Source: VGMA01 sp964655475
Lineage (GTDB): Bacteria; Chlamydiota; Chlamydiia; Chlamydiales; VGMA01
Length of the DNA: 64,000 nucleotides
Direction: 5' to 3'
Assembly (NCBI GenBank): GCA_964655475.1
Contig: CAZZMO010000001.1
Span: forward strand, 62,001-126,000
In this document: piece by piece, positions 59,270 to 64,000 of the stretch
Layout: every line of letters begins with the position of its first letter
Numbering within the stretch: position 1 is the stretch's first letter
Position numbers and translations under genes: made by a program
Notes under the pieces: model-generated
Told to the model about the DNA's origin: nothing
The model's input: only the letters and a program-made list of their open reading frames with translations
The model's database searches: none

Positions 59270-60667
59270 GTGCTTATAAATAAGAGGTTTGTCACCATTT
59301 TCGGAATGTTATTGACCCTCTGTTTTCATTGCTATGCATCTGATGATTTGCTGCGAGAAGCTGTGGCTTTAGGAGATGTGATGAGATCTGAAGAGCTTCT
59401 TAAAGAGGGGGAAGTATCGGAAGAGTTCATCGATCAGCTCTTTTACGAGGTATTCTTTATTCGATCAGAATGGGAGAGTGAGATCCCTTTAGATTGCCGG
59501 AAGGCGATAGGGAAGCTTCTTATTCAGCATGGAGCGCCAAGAGACCTCGCAGCTCTTGGATCTTGGGCTTTCGATAGCCGTATGTTTCCAATCTATGATG
59601 GAGAAGTGTGGAAGATGCTCTCTTCTCTGATACCTGATTTTGATACGTATCAAAAGTGTGCTTTCATCAATGCACTGATCCGAAGACAATGTTATGAGAC
59701 GTATGGAGATTATCCAAAGTTTTTAGAAGAACTCTCTCATGAGTTTGGAATTGATGAAAGTGAAGATCATTTCTCCTCATTCCTTCCGAAAAAAGAAGAC
59801 CTTCAAGCATATATTGAATACTCTGAAGCTCATGGATTGTCATTTTCTTCGAAAGAAGAAATAGCTGAATTTATTGAGCGCATCTGCCTTTCACCTCCTG
59901 AGGAATGGAATCGAGGGTTTAATTGGATTTTTTCAGGGTTCTTAGGGCTATTGGATAATGAGTTAGGTCTGACAATCGATCCGTCGATCAGATCTCATTT
60001 AATCATGAACTTTTTTCAGCAACTTTCGATGGAATCTGCCTATCTCAGCGATAGATCTCTCATCTATTTTACTGATCAGTTCTTTGAGAAAATCCCATCA
60101 GGAATTGATCCTGAGGCTATAGTTTTTCGCATTTTGGAAGGGGTCGATTTTGAAGAATTAGAGATTCTCTCTGAGTTGCAAAATTCAGCTGAAATCAGAA
60201 GCATTTATGCTTGGTACCACCTTCTGAATACAGATGTGGTAAAAGAATATGTTCAATCTCTTCCTTCAGAGGATCAAAGGAAAATAGAATTGTTATTGCA
60301 GTTTGCACTTCAAGAGGGATCTGACAAGGGAAGTTTGCTTTCTATATTCAAAAAACTAGGGTCTGAGTTCTTCACTCAAAATCTTCAGCAGTTACAAGAG
60401 AACCTCAGTTTATTTACCGACCTAATTATAGAGCAACGTGGAGATCATTTAATCCTGAATCTCTATATTGATGAAGATGTCAACTGTGTCCTTCACTTTT
60501 TAGATGTAGAGAGTCTAGATAAAGAAATAGATGATGATGTGATGAAGATCTCTTATCTCCATTTAGAAGGGGCTGGGAACATGACGATTGGCTATTTTAA
60601 AGAGGAGGATCCTCACCTCTATGTCATGGAAATCAGAGCGAAAAAAATGCTTGTATATTCGGAGTAA
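59270..60667 (+). CDS. Secreted helical hypothetical protein
   Basis: 465 residues from GTG 59270, chosen because AGGAG lies 5 bases upstream and the resulting N-terminus is a good signal peptide (LINKRFVTIFGMLLTLCFHCYA). The body is acidic, helical and Leu/Ile/Glu-rich; the first segment (LLREAVALGDVMRSEELLKEG ... LLIQHGAP) loosely recalls ankyrin repeats. No family assigned. It precedes two further secreted proteins. Confidence 0.75.
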   Translation: MLINKRFVTIFGMLLTLCFHCYASDDLLREAVALGDVMRSEELLKEGEVSEEFIDQLFYEVFFIRSEWESEIPLDCRKAIGKLLIQHGAPRDLAALGSWAFDSRMFPIYDGEVWKMLSSLIPDFDTYQKCAFINALIRRQCYETYGDYPKFLEELSHEFGIDESEDHFSSFLPKKEDLQAYIEYSEAHGLSFSSKEEIAEFIERICLSPPEEWNRGFNWIFSGFLGLLDNELGLTIDPSIRSHLIMNFFQQLSMESAYLSDRSLIYFTDQFFEKIPSGIDPEAIVFRILEGVDFEELEILSELQNSAEIRSIYAWYHLLNTDVVKEYVQSLPSEDQRKIELLLQFALQEGSDKGSLLSIFKKLGSEFFTQNLQQLQENLSLFTDLIIEQRGDHLILNLYIDEDVNCVLHFLDVESLDKEIDDDVMKISYLHLEGAGNMTIGYFKEEDPHLYVMEIRAKKMLVYSE

Positions 60668-60669
60668 GT

Positions 60670-61131
60670 ATGAAAAATATCGTGATGATCTCTTTTTTTC
60701 TCTTCATCTCTCCAATAGCTCTAAGAGCTGTTGAGACTTATGGTTATGTGACAGGTATTGTCCCTGGGGTTGGTTTAAGCCTTAGGGAAGCAGATGTTCC
60801 AATCATTCTCAAATATCAGGAAAATATCGATTTTGAAGCGGCGGGAACCATCACATACCTTTTTCTCGGCCCTGTCAGTTATAAAGCCTCTTCTTCGTTA
60901 TTGATTCATCCAAAATCTTATGATGGTAATTATTGGTATGTAGGGACAGGGATCGGTATCAATCGCTTTATTGTTGGTAACAGCGCTCATTGGGATGGAG
61001 TGCATTGTCCCTACATACCAGTTGTCGTTGGTCGGCAGCAGAATGGTTTCATTGACCTGGGATGTGATATTTCATTTCTGGACTCCAAGGTCTATCCATT
61101 CCCAACTATTCGATGGGCTTGGAAGTTTTAA
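60670..61131 (+). CDS. Small secreted hypothetical protein, beta-rich
   Basis: 153 residues with a signal peptide (MKNIVMISFFLFISPIALRA) and a Gly/Tyr-rich body (YVTGIVPGVGLSLREADVP, YWYVGTGIGINRFI) ending in a basic-aromatic tail, WAWKF. It starts 2 bp after the previous gene, so they form an operon. It resembles short outer-membrane or surface proteins; no function known. Confidence 0.75.
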   Translation: MKNIVMISFFLFISPIALRAVETYGYVTGIVPGVGLSLREADVPIILKYQENIDFEAAGTITYLFLGPVSYKASSSLLIHPKSYDGNYWYVGTGIGINRFIVGNSAHWDGVHCPYIPVVVGRQQNGFIDLGCDISFLDSKVYPFPTIRWAWKF

Positions 61132-61243
61132 ATAGGCTGATCATCAATTGTGCAAATACCTCGAGTAGCCTGTTAAGTTAGTGACAAGTATAGCAGGCAA
61201 TTATTTAATAATGAGTAGTTTAAATTTATGCAGGAATAGCTAC

Positions 61244-61831
61244 ATGAAAAACTGTTTTAGAGTGATTGGAACGGCCTTAGCACTGTTGATGACAGGGGTT
61301 GTCTCAGCATCTCAAGCTGAGAATCCCTACCTTGAGTGGTACCACTCCCATTATGATGAATTTAGGGAAATGGTCCAGAAGTGTCTCGAGAAAAAGTCTC
61401 TATCTCCTTGGATAATGGATGGGCCGACAGATGTATATTTGGCAGAAAATCCAGTGGAGATCAGAAAGGGAGAACAATTTGATCTTGTGATTACTATGGC
61501 TCTTTTGGAACAAGAAGAAAGTAGCTGTTTTGCTCTATTTTTTATCCGAAGGGAATGCCTATCTCAGGATCACACGACTATTTTGGTCTATACTGCGAGT
61601 GACCAGAAGCATATGCCATCTATGAAGCTCTATTTGGATGTCATGAATCATCCTCAAATGCAGAAAAAGAAGCTGCCAAAAGATTATTGTCTCCACATCC
61701 AAGACCTCGATGTTCATAAAGGGGGAGGGTATTCCCAGGCTTGGATTTTTTATAACGACAAAGAGAAGTTAAAAATCCCTCTATCCTTTGCTCCAGATGG
61801 CAAGGGTGGTACGAAGTTTACATTCAATTGA
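61244..61831 (+). CDS. Secreted hypothetical protein
   Basis: 195 residues from ATG 61244 (GGA site 10 bases upstream; earlier in-frame starts lack one). Signal peptide MKNCFRVIGTALALLMTGVVSA, then a mixed domain with two adjacent Cys-containing segments (SSCFALFFIRRECL). No recognised family. Confidence 0.72.
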   Translation: MKNCFRVIGTALALLMTGVVSASQAENPYLEWYHSHYDEFREMVQKCLEKKSLSPWIMDGPTDVYLAENPVEIRKGEQFDLVITMALLEQEESSCFALFFIRRECLSQDHTTILVYTASDQKHMPSMKLYLDVMNHPQMQKKKLPKDYCLHIQDLDVHKGGGYSQAWIFYNDKEKLKIPLSFAPDGKGGTKFTFN

Positions 61832-61833
61832 TC

Positions 61834-61863
61834 GAAAGGAGTCAGATGAATCTGCCTCCTTTC
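61834..61863. terminator. Hairpin between convergent genes
   Basis: Stem GAAAGGAG/CTCCTTTC (61834-61841, 61856-61863) continuing after one mismatch as CAGAT/ATCTG. It sits just after the stop at 61831 and before the Cys-rich gene. No T-run on either strand, so termination is likely but not certain. Confidence 0.5.
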
Positions 61864-61878
61864 AGTCCTCTCTTCAGC

Positions 61879-62118
61879 TTAGTGAGTGCATGCGTTGAAT
61901 AAGCAATAATCTTTCCCAGTACAACATATTAGAACGCCATTTTTATCCTTACAGAGGTCTTCTGGTGAACAACATTTTCCACTCGCACATACTGTTCCCT
62001 CTGCACAACAGGTGCCATTGCAGCAGGGGACTCTAGCTTTACAACAGGTGCCATTACAGCACGCCTCTTCATTACCACACATTAAACAATCTATTCCGCA
62101 TTTATCTCCAGCAGCCAT
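61879..62118 (-). CDS. Cysteine-rich micro-protein
   Basis: 79 residues with 19 Cys (about 24%). A CCNGTCC motif occurs twice (EEACCNGTCC, VPCCNGTCC), followed by ASGKCC and LICC. No signal peptide. AGAGG ribosome site 7 bases upstream of ATG 62118. The spacing recalls disulfide-knot proteins of the Stig1 or antistasin type found in myxobacteria and eukaryotes, or a metal-binding scaffold. Function unknown; an unusual gene for this region. Confidence 0.8.
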   Translation of the reverse strand: MAAGDKCGIDCLMCGNEEACCNGTCCKARVPCCNGTCCAEGTVCASGKCCSPEDLCKDKNGVLICCTGKDYCLFNACTH

Positions 62119-62187
62119 AATAACCTCTTTAATTGATGATAGGAATTCTACACCAATATTGGAAATTACGCGTTTATGTGCTGATTG

Positions 62188-62970
62188 TTAGGATGTTATG
62201 GATTTTAGATGGGCGTCAATGAGTTGACGTGAGAGGCTGCAGGGGTGGGGGAGTTTGGGAAGTGCATCGGGGGTAAACCAACGTGCATCTTCGATTTCTT
62301 TGGGATCGATCTGGATGGGGCCTTCTTGGTAGGTTGCAATGAAAGCGGTGGCTAGAGAGGTGGGGAAAGGCCATGGTTGGCTACCGAAGTAGGTGATGGG
62401 GCCGATAGTAAGACCTAGCTCTTCGTGGATTTCTCGGCGGACTGCATCTTCTAGGGACTCTCCAGGGCTCACAAACCCTGCAATGGCGCTGTAAACTCCT
62501 TCAGCAAAATTAGGGGATCTTGCGAGGAGAATTTGGTCTTTATGGACGATCAGTGCGATCACAATGTTTGAATAGGTGGGGTAGATCAGGCCATTACAAG
62601 AGGAACAGGCTTTAGCTACTTCTTCTATAAGCCACGTAGTCTCTTGACCGCAGCAGCCACTGTAGCGATTCTCTAGATGCCAGTGGAGGAGGTGTTTCCC
62701 TTTGGCAATGAGGGGGACTATTTCTTTATCTGCTATGACAAAAGCATCTCGAACAGGGAGCCCTTTTGCTTTTACTCTCTCTGTTGATTCCATAACTGCA
62801 AAGAGATCTTTTCCTTGATATTTCCCCAAAAAACAATAATTTTCATGAGCAGGGAGAAGGGACTTTTCTCGGTAGAAAGTATGGCAAGGAAAGATAAATG
62901 AGTGTGGAGGTGTGTATAAAATGGTGCCATCTTCTTTGAAAACAAGAAGAAGGTCATCCTCTTTAAACAT
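62188..62970 (-). CDS. nudC: NAD+ diphosphatase NudC
   Basis: 260 residues. A zinc ribbon (GCCGQ and CSSCNG pairs), the Nudix box GFVSPGESLEDAVRREIHEELG, and the NudC-specific SQPWPFPTS. NudC hydrolyses NADH and removes the NAD cap from RNA. Its start lies 8 bp inside the bioY end. Confidence 0.93.
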   Translation of the reverse strand: MFKEDDLLLVFKEDGTILYTPPHSFIFPCHTFYREKSLLPAHENYCFLGKYQGKDLFAVMESTERVKAKGLPVRDAFVIADKEIVPLIAKGKHLLHWHLENRYSGCCGQETTWLIEEVAKACSSCNGLIYPTYSNIVIALIVHKDQILLARSPNFAEGVYSAIAGFVSPGESLEDAVRREIHEELGLTIGPITYFGSQPWPFPTSLATAFIATYQEGPIQIDPKEIEDARWFTPDALPKLPHPCSLSRQLIDAHLKSITS

Positions 62971-63520
62971 TCGCCCTCTTGAGCCCTTTTGTTAGGAGAA
63001 GGATCTTAAGGATATCTCCAAAGATGAAAGGGCAAATCCCGAGAAGGATCGCCATTTTGAATCCTGTGTAGAGGGTCAGGTGGCAGACGCCAAAGAAGTA
63101 GATGGCGAGATTGCCGAAGGCAAAAGCGGAGAAGAGGGCATATTCGGTTTTCTCTTTTTTTCTCTCAAGGAGATAGCCTGTCAGGTAAGCACCTGCGACG
63201 TAGCCGAGGAGATAACCACCACTTGGCCCTAAAAGAATCGCAACTCCTGAAGTGAGAGCAAATACAGGAAGTCCAAAGAGCCCTTGTAAAAGGTATCCCA
63301 TGACAGCTAAAGCGCCACGTTTGCTGCCGAGGAGAGCTCCTAGGGCCAGTGCTATGTGGGGAGCAAGGGCAATCGGTACAGGTGTGAAAGGGAGGTGGAT
63401 TGATAGGGGAGCAACAAGGCTCATTAGAAGACTTCCAAGCCCAATGAGGAGGAGGCTTTCTAGCCAGGAGAGCTCTCGTTCTGATACGATATTTAAAGTT
63501 TTTGCTACTCCGCTGATCAT
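62963..63520 (-). CDS. bioY: Biotin transporter BioY
   Basis: 185 residues, six hydrophobic helices, from ATG 63520 (AGAGG site; the longer frame to 63553 has none). BioY motifs: PFTPVPIALAPHIALALGALLG and GPSGGYLLGYVAGAYLTGYLLE. BioY is the S-component of an ECF-type biotin importer and can act alone. No biotin-site motif upstream was recognised. Divergent from the TPP riboswitch. Confidence 0.92.
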   Translation of the reverse strand: MISGVAKTLNIVSERELSWLESLLLIGLGSLLMSLVAPLSIHLPFTPVPIALAPHIALALGALLGSKRGALAVMGYLLQGLFGLPVFALTSGVAILLGPSGGYLLGYVAGAYLTGYLLERKKEKTEYALFSAFAFGNLAIYFFGVCHLTLYTGFKMAILLGICPFIFGDILKILLLTKGLKRANV

Positions 63521-63627
63521 ATCAACCTCTTTTTTTAGGGCCAAATATACCATTTGAAATAGTATCTTGTAAACATTCGAGAGAATTCTTGTCTAAAATG
63601 GGGACTCTTTTCTACCATATCTTCCAG

Positions 63628-63708
63628 AAACACCAGGGGTGCTAAGTTTCTTAGCTGAGATATAACCCTCATACCTGATCCGGGTAGTGCCGGCGTAGGA
63701 AGTGTGAG
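63628..63708 (+). ncRNA. TPP riboswitch (THI element)
   Basis: All conserved thi-box pieces are in order: GGGGTGC (63636-63642), GCTGAGA (63654-63660), ACCC (63664-63667), ACCTGATCC (63673-63681), GGGTAGTGCCGGCGTAGGAA (63682-63701), closed by a short ACAC/GTGT P1. It binds thiamine pyrophosphate and represses downstream genes. Confidence 0.95.
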
Positions 63709-63718
63709 ATGTGAATAG

Positions 63719-63749
63719 AAACTCCTGGGCCTATTTTTTTGGAGTTTTT
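63719..63749 (+). promoter_or_regulatory. Riboswitch expression platform hairpin
   Basis: AAACTCC (63719-63725) pairs with GGAGTTT (63741-63747). The right arm contains the GGAG ribosome site of the downstream ATG at 63752, so the hairpin would hide it when TPP is bound. The trailing T-run could also let it act as a weak terminator. Confidence 0.65.
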
Positions 63750-63751
63750 GC

Positions 63752-64000
63752 ATGTCTTCATTTTCTATTTTTCTCGGCAATCTGTTTGAACATTACGATA
63801 CAGCTCTCTTTGGCTTTTTATCCCCGTTTCTAGCCCCTTTAATTTTCCCTCAGCATGATCCTTTGACCGCTTTGATTTTAACCTATGCGATGATTCCACT
63901 CGGGATGCTCGCAAGGCCTCTCGGATCCCTTTTCTTGGGATCGATCGGGGATCAATATGGGAGGGAAAAGGCTCTCTTTATTTCACTCCTTGGGATGGGG
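63752..64000 (+). CDS. MFS transporter, TPP-controlled (5' part only)
   Basis: 83 residues visible, running off the window. N-terminus LGNLFEHYDTALFGFLSPFL and the loop LARPLGSLFLGSIGDQYGREKALF mark the metabolite:H+ symporter branch of MFS. Control by a TPP riboswitch implies import of thiamine, TPP or a precursor. Substrate is inferred from regulation, not from residues. Confidence 0.85.
   Translation, partial: MSSFSIFLGNLFEHYDTALFGFLSPFLAPLIFPQHDPLTALILTYAMIPLGMLARPLGSLFLGSIGDQYGREKALFISLLGMG

Noticed and set aside
63535..63780. 81-codon minus-strand frame across the riboswitch
   Set aside because: Antisense to the conserved THI element and the transporter start; no ribosome site.
1..64000. 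CRISPR arrays, rRNA, transposases, toxin-antitoxin pairs
   Set aside because: Looked for regular direct repeats, rRNA blocks and DDE or tyrosine recombinase motifs on both strands; none seen.

Overview
The window comes from a member of the Chlamydiota, most likely an environmental, amoeba- or animal-associated lineage (Parachlamydiales or Simkaniaceae type) rather than a pathogenic Chlamydia. The strongest evidence is gene order. The minus-strand run rpsA-nusA-infB-rbfA-truB-ychF-(two small genes)-sctU-sctV-copN-scc1-malQ repeats the classical chlamydial order, as does rpe-efp-accB-accC on the plus strand. Genes that pathogenic Chlamydia lack or rarely have (Ada, SthA-type transhydrogenase, PutP, NudC, YvcK, an Lpg1974-type porin, a Skp1/BTB-LRR protein) point to an environmental chlamydia. 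Genus is not determinable by eye. No rRNA, CRISPR array, transposase or prophage was seen.

Layout. 1-9 kb: a secreted beta-rich protein, HtpX, an M20 peptidase, an Inc-like coiled-coil membrane protein, two stand-alone PAS proteins, then the minus-strand set map-truA-marC and rpmB-PLD. 9-14.4 kb: murJ, ada, a pyridine nucleotide transhydrogenase and small membrane or secreted proteins. 14.4-24.3 kb: a minus-strand block with a YVTN beta-propeller, an outer-membrane porin, an MFS transporter, clpB, a transglutaminase-like/TPR protein, a Skp1/BTB-LRR effector candidate and a HIT protein. 24.3-31.6 kb: PAP2, malQ and the type III secretion cluster (chaperone, CopN gatekeeper, SctV, SctU). 31.7-40 kb: two tandem small paralogues, then the translation operon. 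40-47 kb: an aspartokinase without regulatory domains coupled to an unrecognised 615-residue protein, and a 1407-residue coiled-coil membrane-anchored protein on its own transcript. 47-51.4 kb: rpe-yvcK-efp-accB-accC. 51.5-59.2 kb: an unknown repeat protein, YitT, DUF6629, four tRNAs in two pairs (Asp/Val, Thr/Tyr), surE, putP, a methyltransferase, ttcA and a SEC-C protein. 59.2-62.1 kb: a group of secreted hypotheticals and a 19-cysteine micro-protein beside the Thr/Tyr tRNAs. 62.2-64 kb: nudC-bioY and, divergently, a TPP riboswitch ahead of a truncated MFS transporter.

How they fit. The window mixes core translation and lipid genes with the type III secretion export gate and its gatekeeper. 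It also holds several candidates for secreted or host-directed proteins: the Skp1/BTB-LRR protein, the 1407-residue coiled coil, bilobed hydrophobic proteins and the Cys-rich protein. The right end is a vitamin-scavenging junction, with biotin uptake (BioY) divergent from a probable thiamine or precursor importer under TPP control. The genome is compact: many ATGA or TAATG junctions, and three convergent pairs whose stop codons interlock in 4 bp.
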